Positions 1-6,975 of a DNA stretch of 10,698 bases are shown here, one piece after another. Source of the stretch: Anaerolineae bacterium (GTDB lineage: Bacteria; Chloroflexota; Anaerolineae; Anaerolineales; Villigracilaceae); contig PMLN01000076.1 of the NCBI GenBank assembly GCA_003158885.1, positions 3,826 through 14,523 on the forward strand, written 5' to 3'. Under the pieces are notes generated by a model. That model made no database searches and was not told the origin of the DNA. It worked only from the letters and a program-made list of their open reading frames with translations. Position 1 is the stretch's first letter, and every line of letters starts with the position of its first letter. The position numbers were made by a program, and so were the translations under genes.

Positions 1-1067
1 GTTGGATCCCAAAGCGAGCGCGTCGAACGCAGGCGTAGGGCTTGTGTGGCCGCGCTCCCAGCCGTTGCCAGCGTGACGCCAGCCTGGGAGGGATAATAAT
101 GCAAATCCAGATAATCCAGCAGGCGAACGCCATGCGCTTGCTGGTACTTGTACATTTGAGACAAATACCAGGGGGTCTGGTACATGTTGCCATGCGTGGC
201 ATAATCGGGGAAATAGGTATACCAGTTCGAAGCGCCGGTCACCGCATCCAATTGGGAATACCAGTAACCGGTCCAGCCATAAGAAACAAAACCCAACAAC
301 TGCGCGCTTGGGTCGGCAGATTTGATGGCTGCGCCATAGGCGATGGTTTTGGATAACAATTCATCATACGTCTGAGGCGAAGGGTGAACGTCGCGATGCG
401 TTTCGCTCCACAATTCCGGTTCGTTATCCAGCGCATAGAACTTGACGCCGCCGGCGGAAGCCGGGCCATAAGAGCTGACCAAACTCTGCACCCACGACTT
501 CATAAAGTTCTCATCCACCGCAAGGCTGGTATCGAGCGGGTTATTACCGGTGATATTTTGCCCGTCCGTTTTCACACCGTTCCCGCATGAAGTCCGCCAG
601 GGATCCACGCTTTGTTGGGCGCCGTAGACCGAAGTATTGAAGCCGCAGTTTGTGCCGTCTTTGGACACATAACCTACCATCGGAATGGTGATGAGCGAAG
701 CGGCTCCGGTCGAGATGTTTTGGTTGATCCAACCAGTATGCGTGATGAGATTGCCGGTATAGGGGTCGGAGTAATGTGAATTCTCATAATACCAATCGTT
801 ACCGGAGTTCGTATTCCCCGTCTGCCAGTTATAGCGGGAGGTATCATTGCCGCCCCAGCGGCGTGCCGGCAGGCCAATCGCCTTTGCGAAGGCCGGCTTG
901 GCAAAATTAAGACCGTAGATATAGGGACTGATGGGCTTGCGATTGAGCGAGACTTTGACTGTCAAGGCGATCGTGTTGGCTGCGGTGGCGGCCAGCGCGG
1001 GCTGAGCAGCAAAACCAGTCAACAGAAGGAATGAGCCAATTATGGAAACTACAATGAAACGCTTCAT
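1..1067 (-). CDS. Secreted glycoside hydrolase family 44 (endoglucanase/xyloglucanase type), C-terminus outside window
   Basis: This is the N-terminal 355 residues of a GH44 enzyme, which hydrolyses internal beta-1,4 bonds of cellulose or xyloglucan outside the cell. A signal peptide is clear: basic MKR, a hydrophobic core and an ALA cleavage site near residue 26. GH44 hallmarks follow in order: RWGGNDTSRYNW (70-81), PMVGYVSKDG (129-138), and YALDNEPELWSETH (211-224), where E216 should be the acid/base. Near the window edge come LDYLDLHYYP and RLRSTRSLWDP. The nucleophile Glu normally lies in the part cut off by the window. C141 and C161 could form a disulfide. The start is supported by GGAG nine bases upstream of the ATG. 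The frame is open to position 1, so the gene is cut by the window rather than broken. The family call is firm; substrate cannot be told from this part. Confidence 0.93.
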   Translation of the reverse strand, partial: MKRFIVVSIIGSFLLLTGFAAQPALAATAANTIALTVKVSLNRKPISPYIYGLNFAKPAFAKAIGLPARRWGGNDTSRYNWQTGNTNSGNDWYYENSHYSDPYTGNLITHTGWINQNISTGAASLITIPMVGYVSKDGTNCGFNTSVYGAQQSVDPWRTSCGNGVKTDGQNITGNNPLDTSLAVDENFMKSWVQSLVSSYGPASAGGVKFYALDNEPELWSETHRDVHPSPQTYDELLSKTIAYGAAIKSADPSAQLLGFVSYGWTGYWYSQLDAVTGASNWYTYFPDYATHGNMYQTPWYLSQMYKYQQAHGVRLLDYLDLHYYPSQAGVTLATAGSAATQALRLRSTRSLWDP

Positions 1068-1129
1068 ATCATTACGCTCCGCGGATTGAATAGGTAAGCA
1101 AGCCATATCGTATCATATAGAATACGCAG

Positions 1130-1141
1130 ATGGGCGCCCAT
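1130..1141. other. 12-bp perfect palindrome upstream of the GH44 gene
   Basis: ATGGGCGCCCAT is a perfect 12-bp palindrome about 63 bp upstream of the GH44 start, inside the 182-bp gap that separates it from the toroid-protein gene. Its place suggests an operator for the glycanase, but no regulator can be named and no convincing -35/-10 pair was found beside it. The rest of the gap shows nothing recognisable. Confidence 0.25.
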
Positions 1142-1249
1142 ATCAGAATTGTTAGATGTCCGAAAAGGATATGATCCCATACGGTCGAGCCGCCGGAGAT
1201 GACGGAGAAAACCCCATCCCGGTCAAGCATCGAGACGCGTGATTATTCT

Positions 1250-2269
1250 TCAGCTAATGGCTTTGAGCACTTTCAATGCCCGCACTGTAACCCATTTATT
1301 AGGCTCTTTCTTTCTGCCAAAATCAAGCCATGTCTTTCCCGTGTAATCGAATTCCAGCAGCCACTGCCCGCGTTCATTTTGTTTTTCACGGATGACCTCA
1401 AGGGTGTTGGATAAGCGCCTGTCATTGCCATAGCCTAATGAGACAAAAGCTTCGGCCAATTGCAATAAGTCAGTGATATAGAAAACTGGAAAGCCAAACT
1501 TCCACCAATCGCGGCTTGGCTTACCGCTTTTATCGCGTGTCGGATATTTTGCCGTGGAGGGATCGATGCTAAAGAAAAAATCTGTGCCTTGTTGGATGGC
1601 TTTCCTGATCAATGGCGTTCGTTGATTCACAGGGATTTTGCCAAACGCCAACATGACTTTGACTCCGCCCCAGGCGCAGGGGAGGCTATTGTTCACGCCG
1701 CAAGCAAAGGTTGGGCCACACTTATAGGCGTAATAGCGAACTTGTGCATCCTTGTCTTCCAGCGGTGCGATGCCCTCGCCCGTGACTGTGCGCGCCATCC
1801 ATTCATAGGCTTTTTTCAAGCGCGGATCGTCATAACCGATTTGCATCAGCGACCCACACAGATTTCCTTGCAGGCAATCCACCGTCCCTGAAGGCGCGCC
1901 GGAAGTTGATGTCGTGAATTGACCGCCTTCTGCCATATGATCCAGCAGATATTTGCAGGCTTGCTCGATGCGTTGGTCTTCGCTGGCTAATGCGCCAAGC
2001 TGCGCCAACAAAATGATAGACCAGACGGTTGAACGATATTTCGGGTTATAGCCGGGACCCGGCCTAACCCAATATCCCTCTTTCTCCATATTGGAAAGGA
2101 TAACCGCAATCGGTCCCTCTTTATGAGCAGACTTGCGTGCGGATTTAAGCTTGGGATCTTCGGGTGAGAGATCGAGCAGGTCGCGCAAGGCAAGATAACG
2201 AACATCGGGATTCTCAGACTCCAGCAACCACGGCAGACAGTCGCTTCGTAGTTGATTCTTCCAAGACAT
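1250..2269 (-). CDS. Toroid-fold (squalene cyclase/prenyltransferase-like) protein of unknown function
   Basis: This is a 339-aa soluble protein with no signal peptide. Its opening, PWLLESENPDVRYLALRDLL (13-32), and repeated helical units with aromatic and Gly spacing (YWVRPGPGYNPKYRSTVWSII; WWKFGFPVFYITDLLQLAEA) resemble the alpha/alpha toroid of the prenyltransferase/squalene cyclase superfamily. From memory, similar proteins in Chloroflexota carry the misleading label 'nitrogen fixation protein NifH'; there is no P-loop or Fe-S ligand pair here, so that label should not be used. Six cysteines besides C11 cluster in the middle (C105, C132, C138, C184, C190, C198), mostly in DCLQGNLCG and CGPTFACG...LPCAWG, which could bind a metal. 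The start is well supported by AGGAGG five bases upstream. It lies 73 bp after the ABC-F gene and likely has its own promoter. The function is not known. Confidence 0.8.
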   Translation of the reverse strand: MSWKNQLRSDCLPWLLESENPDVRYLALRDLLDLSPEDPKLKSARKSAHKEGPIAVILSNMEKEGYWVRPGPGYNPKYRSTVWSIILLAQLGALASEDQRIEQACKYLLDHMAEGGQFTTSTSGAPSGTVDCLQGNLCGSLMQIGYDDPRLKKAYEWMARTVTGEGIAPLEDKDAQVRYYAYKCGPTFACGVNNSLPCAWGGVKVMLAFGKIPVNQRTPLIRKAIQQGTDFFFSIDPSTAKYPTRDKSGKPSRDWWKFGFPVFYITDLLQLAEAFVSLGYGNDRRLSNTLEVIREKQNERGQWLLEFDYTGKTWLDFGRKKEPNKWVTVRALKVLKAIS

Positions 2270-2310
2270 GTGTGCCTCCTTTCAGAACCGGTTACCCCAT
2301 GATTAAGAAC

Positions 2311-2319
2311 AGTATATCA
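2311..2319 (-). promoter_or_regulatory. Candidate extended -10 promoter for the toroid-protein gene
   Basis: On the minus strand the sequence TGATATACT combines an extended -10 TGn with a TATACT hexamer. Transcription would start near 2304, giving a leader of about 35 bases that keeps the AGGAGG ribosome binding site. No good -35 lies 16-18 bp upstream, which is tolerable for an extended -10 promoter. It sits in the 72-bp gap after the ABC-F gene. Confidence 0.4.
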
Positions 2320-2341
2320 GTTTGAGCATCGTACTGCTTCA

Positions 2342-4360
2342 TCACTCTTGCAACCCTTCCCATTCCGCCAGCTTCTCATCCATCTCCTTTTGGATGCGCT
2401 CGTATTCCTTCCCGATTTTGCCGACTTCATTTGGGTTGACCAGCGGACTCTCCAACTGCCCGCTTAGATTCGCCAATTGCTTTTCCAGGGCGGCAATGGT
2501 ATTTTCAAGTTCCTGCAACTGTGCGAGACGGCGTCGTTCGTCTTTCGTTTTTGCGTTTTGCGTTTTTGATTTTGCGGGAATCGGGATTCGGGAATTCGGA
2601 GTAGCTGCCACCCCTCGCGCGGCTTCCTTCTCGCGTTCCGCTTTCATCTGCGAATAGGTTCCGTTGAAAACAGCCAAGACTTCCGAAGTCTTCGAGACTT
2701 CGGAAGTCTGCCCGCCAACCTCCCAAATTTGGGTGGCGAGCGCATCCACCAAATAGCGGTCATGCGTGACAAGCAAAATGGTACCGGCATAATCATCCAG
2801 CACCGCTTCCAAAACTTCCTGGGATGGAATATCGAGATGGTTGGTGGGTTCGTCAAGCAATAAAAGATTCGTATCCTGCAAGGCAAGCTTGGCCAGGGCG
2901 AGCCGCCCGCGCTCGCCGCCCGAGAGCATGGACACTTTCTTATAGGCGTCCTCGCCGCCGAATAAGTATCTTCCGAGATAATCGCGGATCTGCCCCGGCA
3001 GCCAGTGCGGGACCACCGAGTCAATTTCCTCGATCAACGTGCGATTCGGATCGAGACCCTCGTGCGCCTGCGCAAAATAGCCGACGTTGAGACTCGCCCC
3101 GAGGATCACCTCACCCGCCAACGGTTCGATCTGGCCGAGGATCGTTTTTAGGAAGGTGGTCTTACCCGCGCCGTTGGGCCCGATCAAGGCCGCACAATCC
3201 GTCCGGCGCAATTCGATATCCGGCGCGCGGAATAGAAGCTTGCCGGGATAACCCACCTGGATATCACGGGTGCGGATGACCAACTCGCCGGAACGTTTTT
3301 GCGAACCCAGTTTCAAATGCAAGTGAGGCAGGGTGCGCACAGGCGAACGCAGGGCGCGCACGTGCTTCTCGGCTTCTTCCACACCGAACGGACTGGTGGT
3401 GGTTTCGACATCGAGCTGCGACCAGTTGGTGCTCAGCACGGCTTCCATGCCCACCTGCTCGATGGCTTGCACCACGCGCGTGAGCCGCCGCAGTTTGCCT
3501 TTGGCCTGCTGGACGTTTTGCCCCGCAATATTTTTCTTGATGTATTCCATATCTTTCAAGAGTTTTTCGCGCTCGCTCTCGAAGACCGCCTGCCGGCGGT
3601 CGGCGCGTTCCTGACGCTGGTGCAGATAGGCGGAATAATTCCCGTGATACAACTCGAACGCACCGGGATGCATTTCGAGAATCGCATTGCAGGCTTTATC
3701 GAGAAAATAACGATCATGCGAAACAATGACCGCCGCACCATCCCACTGGGCAAGATAACTCTCGAGCCATTCGACCGCGGCAATATCGAGATGATTTGTA
3801 GGCTCATCCAACAGCAGCAAATCCGGATTCGATAAAAGCAGGCGCGCCAGATACGCACGGGTGCGCTGTCCGCCGGAAAGATGATCGAGCGAAAGTGTGT
3901 AATCGGATTCATCGAAACCGAGGCCGCTCAGGACCTGCTTGATGCGCGTGACGTAGGTATACCCGCCGCGCCGCTCAAACTCCTCCTGGAGTTTTCCGTA
4001 GCGCAGCATGACGGCTTCGACCTGCGCGGCGTCTGCCATCTGCGCTTCGAGCCGGTGCAATTCCTCCTGACGCGTGAGCAACTCCGAGAACACATGCAGG
4101 CAGGCATCCCACAAGGTGCCGATCATTTCGAAATCGGCCTCCTGGGGAAGATAGCCGATGTTGGCCGCGCGGGCGCGATGCACCGTGCCGGACGAGGCTT
4201 CATCCGCGCCGACGATGATGCGCAAGAGCGTGGTCTTGCCTATGCCGTTGGGGCCGACCAGCGCGAGGCGTGAGCCTTTCGACACCGAGAAGCTGATGTT
4301 GGTGAAAAGGTCAAGTGCGCCGAAGGATTTGGTGAGGGAGGAGACAGAAATCAGTGACAT
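2342..4360 (-). CDS. ABC-F family ATPase (ribosome-associated type)
   Basis: This 672-aa protein has two ABC domains and no membrane segment, the ABC-F plan of cytoplasmic ATPases that act on translating ribosomes. Domain 1 has Walker A GPNGIGKT (36-43), signature LSGGQ (161-165), Walker B LLLLDEP (181-187) and H215. Domain 2 has GPNGAGKT (394-401), LSGGE (479-483), LLLLDEP (499-505 region) and H533. A charged linker with coiled-coil character covers about 245-310, and a C-terminal coiled coil covers about 605-672, as in the Uup/YdiF-like group. Between domain 2 and this coiled coil, residues 552-561 and about 589-609 are encoded by repeat-like DNA (see the repeat entries). There is no clear Shine-Dalgarno before the ATG. 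The gene begins 45 bp after the GNAT gene, so co-transcription is likely. The subgroup cannot be fixed by eye. Confidence 0.95.
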   Translation of the reverse strand: MSLISVSSLTKSFGALDLFTNISFSVSKGSRLALVGPNGIGKTTLLRIIVGADEASSGTVHRARAANIGYLPQEADFEMIGTLWDACLHVFSELLTRQEELHRLEAQMADAAQVEAVMLRYGKLQEEFERRGGYTYVTRIKQVLSGLGFDESDYTLSLDHLSGGQRTRAYLARLLLSNPDLLLLDEPTNHLDIAAVEWLESYLAQWDGAAVIVSHDRYFLDKACNAILEMHPGAFELYHGNYSAYLHQRQERADRRQAVFESEREKLLKDMEYIKKNIAGQNVQQAKGKLRRLTRVVQAIEQVGMEAVLSTNWSQLDVETTTSPFGVEEAEKHVRALRSPVRTLPHLHLKLGSQKRSGELVIRTRDIQVGYPGKLLFRAPDIELRRTDCAALIGPNGAGKTTFLKTILGQIEPLAGEVILGASLNVGYFAQAHEGLDPNRTLIEEIDSVVPHWLPGQIRDYLGRYLFGGEDAYKKVSMLSGGERGRLALAKLALQDTNLLLLDEPTNHLDIPSQEVLEAVLDDYAGTILLVTHDRYLVDALATQIWEVGGQTSEVSKTSEVLAVFNGTYSQMKAEREKEAARGVAATPNSRIPIPAKSKTQNAKTKDERRRLAQLQELENTIAALEKQLANLSGQLESPLVNPNEVGKIGKEYERIQKEMDEKLAEWEGLQE
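2541..2600. repeat. Repeat-like low-complexity insertion within the ABC-F coding sequence
   Basis: This stretch has two repetitive parts: a TTTTTGCGTTTTGCG-like run (2549-2569) and a GGGAATCGGGATTCGGGAAT run (2576-2595). The second resembles the intergenic run at 7720-7741 (shared ATTCGGGAAT). On the minus strand it is translated in frame as NSRIPIPAKSKTQNAKTK (589-606), between ATP-binding domain 2 and the C-terminal coiled coil. Base composition differs from the surrounding gene. It is best read as an intergenic-type repeat tolerated in a flexible linker. Confidence 0.6.
2677..2709. repeat. Palindromic repeat element embedded in the ABC-F gene
   Basis: This is a perfect inverted repeat with 14-bp arms (2677-2690 and 2696-2709) and a five-base centre, TTCGA. 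Each 13-bp core, GACTTCCGAAGTC and its complement, is itself a near palindrome of GACTTC and GAAGTC around one base. The reading frame stays open and encodes the duplicated peptide TSEVSKTSEV (552-561), just after ATP-binding domain 2. The structure resembles REP-type or protein-embedded palindromic elements. Confidence 0.75.
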
Positions 4361-4405
4361 AGTTATCAGGAATCAGTTTTGAATGCCCCCGAATTATACT
4401 TCCCG

Positions 4406-4939
4406 TTACTTCACAATCGCATAAATATAACTGTCGCGCGGCTCATTGCAGATATTCCGGCGAATGGCATTTCTTCTCAGGAGGCCCTCACGCACCATGC
4501 CTACCTTTTCCATTACCCGCGCCGACGCCGGGTTTTCTACATCGCAGGTTGCAAAGACGCGATAGATATCCGGCTGCTGCAACAGCCAGTTTGTCAGCGC
4601 ACGCGCGGCTTCGGTAACCAGCCCTTTCCCCCAATAGGGGCGCGCCAGCACATAACCAATTTCAACTTTGAAGCCGTCCGGATGCATGGCGATCATGCCG
4701 ATGACAGAATTAAAATCTTTTGGAACGATGGCAAAGGAATACGCGCTGCCCTCTTCCCACGACTTCAGCATAATCTGCATAATGCCGTATGTCTCTTCAA
4801 TATTTTTATGCGGAGTCCAAGTCATGTAACGTGTAACTTCCAGATCCTGGGCATACGAGGTAAAGATGGCAGGCGCATCCTCCATGCACGGCTTGCGGAG
4901 GATCAGGCGTTCAGTTTCAAATTTCTCGGGCGGTTTCAT
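4406..4939 (-). CDS. GNAT family N-acetyltransferase (RimJ/RimL-like)
   Basis: This 177-aa protein fits the acetyl-CoA-dependent acetyltransferase family. The opening FETERLILRKPCMEDAPAIF (7-26) is the standard RimJ/RimL-like start. The acetyl-CoA pyrophosphate-binding motif appears as LARPYWGKGLVTEAARAL (98-115), with R100, G104 and G106. The ENPASARVMEKVGM segment (136-149) is the usual C-terminal core helix. The ATG overlaps the proC stop as ATGA, so the two are probably translationally coupled. The substrate could be a protein N-terminus, a small amine or an antibiotic, and the sequence does not decide. A role in proline metabolism is not implied by the operon alone. Confidence 0.9.
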   Translation of the reverse strand: MKPPEKFETERLILRKPCMEDAPAIFTSYAQDLEVTRYMTWTPHKNIEETYGIMQIMLKSWEEGSAYSFAIVPKDFNSVIGMIAMHPDGFKVEIGYVLARPYWGKGLVTEAARALTNWLLQQPDIYRVFATCDVENPASARVMEKVGMVREGLLRRNAIRRNICNEPRDSYIYAIVK

Positions 4940-5787
4940 TTCTGCTCTTCGTCATTTGAGTCATGCAAATGTCCCGGCTTCTCTTTTCCCAATTCCAACG
5001 AGCGTTGATAGGCGGCCCACACTGCGCGTGAGATCGCCGTGCGGAAGCCGGCCTTTTCAAGATAATACAAGGCTTCAGCCGAGGTGCCTCCCGGGGAGGT
5101 GACCTGGTTTCGCAACGCCGCCGGATGCTTCTCCGCCTGTTCATAGAAGGCGGCCGACCCTTTAATGGTCTGCAACACCAGTTGTTCGGCAATCCGGCGC
5201 GGGAACCCCATGTGCACACCCGCGTCGATCAAGGCCTCGGTGAAAAGAAAAACATAGGCGGGACCTGTGCCCGATAAGGCGGTCGCCATGTCGAGATAAC
5301 TTTCATCTTCGACAAAAACTTCCTGGCCCAAGGCGCCCAGAATTTTCTGAGCCATTTCACGCTGTTCAGGCGATGTTTCAGGCGAGGCGGTCCAAACCGT
5401 GATGCCCTGGCCGATCTGCCCGGGCGTGTTCGGCATCGAGCGGATAATTGCCTTATGCTTCAAGCCGGCGCCGATCTTTTTGATCGAAGCGCCCGCCACG
5501 ATCGAAAGCACCAACACGTCCGGGCTGAGGCTTTTGATGCCTTTCATGACATCGCTCAACCTCTGCGGCTTGACCGAAAGCACCACCACATCCGCTTCAT
5601 GCACTGCGGCGGCGTTATCCATGCTGGTTTGAATGCCATATTTCTCATGCAATTCCGCACCACGTTCGGCGCGCGGCCCGGAAGCGATCAGGTTCCCGGG
5701 CTTTGCCAGTTTCTGGCGAAGCAATCCTGCAATCATTGCTTCAGCCATTACTCCAGATCCAACAAAAGCGACTTTTTTATTAAGCAT
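4936..5787 (-). CDS. proC: Pyrroline-5-carboxylate reductase
   Basis: The enzyme reduces 1-pyrroline-5-carboxylate to L-proline with NAD(P)H, the last step of proline synthesis, in the cytoplasm. The 283-aa length is slightly above the usual ~270. The N-terminal Rossmann motif is VAFVGSGVMAEAM (6-18). RSMPNTPGQIGQG (116-128) and SGTGPAYVF (172-180) are the conserved substrate and dinucleotide regions. QVTSPGGTSAEAL (228-240) is the family signature. AGGAGG five bases upstream of the ATG fixes the start. The C-terminal tail after about residue 268 is hydrophilic and variable. It is the first gene of a likely proC-GNAT-ABC-F operon and follows an intergenic region that has received a MITE-like insertion. 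Confidence 0.97.
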   Translation of the reverse strand: MLNKKVAFVGSGVMAEAMIAGLLRQKLAKPGNLIASGPRAERGAELHEKYGIQTSMDNAAAVHEADVVVLSVKPQRLSDVMKGIKSLSPDVLVLSIVAGASIKKIGAGLKHKAIIRSMPNTPGQIGQGITVWTASPETSPEQREMAQKILGALGQEVFVEDESYLDMATALSGTGPAYVFLFTEALIDAGVHMGFPRRIAEQLVLQTIKGSAAFYEQAEKHPAALRNQVTSPGGTSAEALYYLEKAGFRTAISRAVWAAYQRSLELGKEKPGHLHDSNDEEQK

Positions 5788-5849
5788 CTCTGCCTCCTAG
5801 AGCATTATAGCGTGAACTGTTGGATAATCCATTAGCTGGGAGCATGAAA

Positions 5850-5905
5850 AGTTGGGAAGTTATAAGGTTGGAAAGTTTAAAGGTTCGAAGGTTGGAAGGT
5901 TTGAG
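5850..5905. repeat. Degenerate AAGGTTGGAA-type tandem repeat
   Basis: The region between proC and the MITE-like element consists of short imperfect copies of AAGGTTGGA/AAGTTTA/AAGGTTCG. It has no coding character, no stable hairpin and no known function. It belongs to the same general class of purine-rich intergenic repeat seen at 9191-9236 and 10521-10560. The neighbouring MITE-like element begins directly after it. Confidence 0.6.
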
Positions 5906-5912
5906 TGCTCCT

Positions 5913-6043
5913 CTGGTGATTACCCACAAGTCGGTATTTGCCTGGCTTTCTGACTTATACTGGAATTTTGCCCCTAAATGTGCCGCTTGCAAGAGGTCAC
6001 TTTGCCCAAATGTGGTGGTGCAAAAGATGTGGGTAATCACCAG
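5913..6043. mobile_element. 131-bp MITE-like element with perfect terminal inverted repeats and a 7-bp direct repeat
   Basis: The left end CTGGTGATTACCCACA (5913-5928) and right end TGTGGGTAATCACCAG (6028-6043) are perfect 16-bp inverted repeats. TGCTCCT lies immediately outside both ends (5906-5912 and 6044-6050), as expected of a target-site duplication. The 99-bp interior has no plausible transposase, so the element would need one supplied in trans. The match extends to AGTGCTCCT if two bases of the right end are counted, so a 9-bp duplication with offset ends is the alternative. The insertion family is not recognised. It lies between the proC and DUF2892 genes and interrupts neither. Confidence 0.8.
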
Positions 6044-6059
6044 TGCTCCTCCATTGACT

Positions 6060-6104
6060 TAAATCAAAATGGCAGTAGATGGCACAAAAGCCAATTACTG
6101 CCAT
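6060..6104 (-). terminator. Hairpin terminator after the DUF2892 gene
   Basis: ATGGCAGTA (6069-6077) pairs with TACTGCCAT (6096-6104), and inside these TGGC (6080-6083) pairs with GCCA (6090-6093) around an ACAAAA loop. Read on the minus strand, the stem is followed by TTTTGATTT. It starts 44 bp after the DUF2892 stop. The plus-strand side also has a CCTTTTAATTTT run, so it may work in both directions. Confidence 0.65.
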
Positions 6105-6147
6105 CCTTTTAATTTTCTGATGTGAATTGAATTGTTTAAACGAGAGA

Positions 6148-6375
6148 CTACTTGCCAGCGCGGATTTTTGCGCCGCTCAGGGGATTGCCGAACAGGGGGG
6201 CAAAGATACAAAAATCGAACAGGCCGGCAGCCAGGGGCAGCAAACCGATCACCGCCACGATAATGCCGGTTACGCCGCCCAAGCCGAACCAACCCCAGAC
6301 AATCAACACAAGTCCCACCACGATGCGGACGATACGACCAGCGGCCGAAGCCATGAAAGAAACGAACGGATTCAT
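6148..6375 (-). CDS. Small DUF2892 (YgaP-type) inner membrane protein
   Basis: This 75-aa protein has two hydrophobic helices (about 14-33 and 36-56) after a short N-terminus, followed by FCIFAPLFGNP (55-65). This matches the membrane domain of YgaP-type proteins, which in other bacteria is fused or linked to a rhodanese (sulfurtransferase) domain; no rhodanese is seen here. The single cysteine C56 is at the membrane exit, where the family usually has one. The start is supported by AAAGGAG seven bases upstream. It has its own promoter with a Crp/Fnr-type box of the same design as the osmC-like gene just upstream, so the two are probably co-regulated. A role in sulfane-sulfur handling is inferred from family and context. 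Confidence 0.85.
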   Translation of the reverse strand: MNPFVSFMASAAGRIVRIVVGLVLIVWGWFGLGGVTGIIVAVIGLLPLAAGLFDFCIFAPLFGNPLSGAKIRAGK

Positions 6376-6405
6376 TATTTATCTCCTTTGAATTATCTCC
6401 TCCCC

Positions 6406-6446
6406 AGTATAGGAGATGGGAGTAATCCTGTCAGTGACAAAGTCAC
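6406..6446 (-). promoter_or_regulatory. Crp/Fnr-dependent (class II) promoter of the DUF2892 gene
   Basis: On the minus strand the box GTGACTTTGTCAC (6434-6446) is a perfect 5-bp inverted repeat around three bases. It abuts a -35 CTGACA (6429-6434), then 17 bp, then a -10 TATACT (6406-6411). The start point would be near 6399-6400, placing the box centre at about -40.5, the class II activator position. The box-to-(-10) distance of 22 bp equals that of the osmC-like gene. Confidence 0.75.
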
Positions 6447-6458
6447 ATGGTTTCGGCT

Positions 6459-6869
6459 TTAGCGCGGTTGAAGATTCGCCTGCAAGTCAACGTACTTGGT
6501 TGTGATATCAAACGCCGGCGGGTTTTCAAGGTGTTTCTTTACCGCGCATAGTTCTGCGGAACGGATGAGCGAGTCGCGGTATTTTTCTGGAAACCCGGGA
6601 GGAACCTGAATTTCCAAATCAATTTTATCAACCATGCCGGTCAGTTGATCCCGATGTATGCGCTCAATAATGTGCATATTTTCCGTTGGAAGGCCTCGCT
6701 GCCTGCAAAAGCCGAGCACGTAAATTCCTGCGCAAGTCCCAATGGATGACAGAAACACATCAAACGGAGATGGAGCGCTTGCCATCGGAGGCTGGTCGGT
6801 AGCCACCGTAAATTTGCCGAAATGTGCGTCTACGCGTGAATCGCCGGGAAAGTCAATTAGTAATTCCAT
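6459..6869 (-). CDS. OsmC/YhfA-family thiol protein
   Basis: This 136-aa protein belongs to the OsmC family, cytoplasmic thiol-dependent peroxidases or sulfur-handling proteins that use two cysteines. APSPFDVFLSSIGTCAGIYV (32-51) carries the first expected cysteine, C46. AELCAVKKHLENPP (105-118) carries the second, C108. An additional C55 follows in GFCRQRGL, a pattern seen in the YhfA-like branch. Only a weak GGAG lies 12 bases from the ATG, but no alternative start fits better. Its promoter has a Crp/Fnr box overlapping the end of the upstream regulator gene. Being next to a DUF2892 protein and near a YeeE/YedE transporter favours a role in persulfide or sulfur trafficking over general peroxide defence, by inference. 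Confidence 0.9.
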   Translation of the reverse strand: MELLIDFPGDSRVDAHFGKFTVATDQPPMASAPSPFDVFLSSIGTCAGIYVLGFCRQRGLPTENMHIIERIHRDQLTGMVDKIDLEIQVPPGFPEKYRDSLIRSAELCAVKKHLENPPAFDITTKYVDLQANLQPR

Positions 6870-6934
6870 TTTTATTTTCTACTCCTGTATCGAATCTTTC
6901 CAGAGAATTTCAAAATAATATTTGACTCAACACC

Positions 6935-6975
6935 AGTTTAGAAGTTTGATCCAATATCGTCTGTGATAAAGTCAC
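6935..6975 (-). promoter_or_regulatory. Crp/Fnr-dependent (class II) promoter of the osmC-like gene
   Basis: On the minus strand the box GTGACTTTATCAC (6963-6975) differs at one base from that of the DUF2892 promoter. It is followed by a poor -35 (CAGACG) and a -10 TAAACT (6935-6940). The 22-bp distance from box to -10 is the same as in the other promoter. The poor -35 suggests dependence on the activator. The box overlaps the last codon and stop of the Crp/Fnr-family gene. Confidence 0.72.

Noticed and set aside
5804..5809. TATAAT on the minus strand as the proC promoter
   Set aside because: The transcript would start within the AGGAGG ribosome binding site, and no suitable -35 is present.
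5820..6062. Short open frames on both strands across the MITE-like element, one with a CxxC/PKCGGAK-like string
   Set aside because: The string reads outward through the right terminal repeat, not inward like an insertion-sequence gene, and no ribosome binding site or family match supports it.
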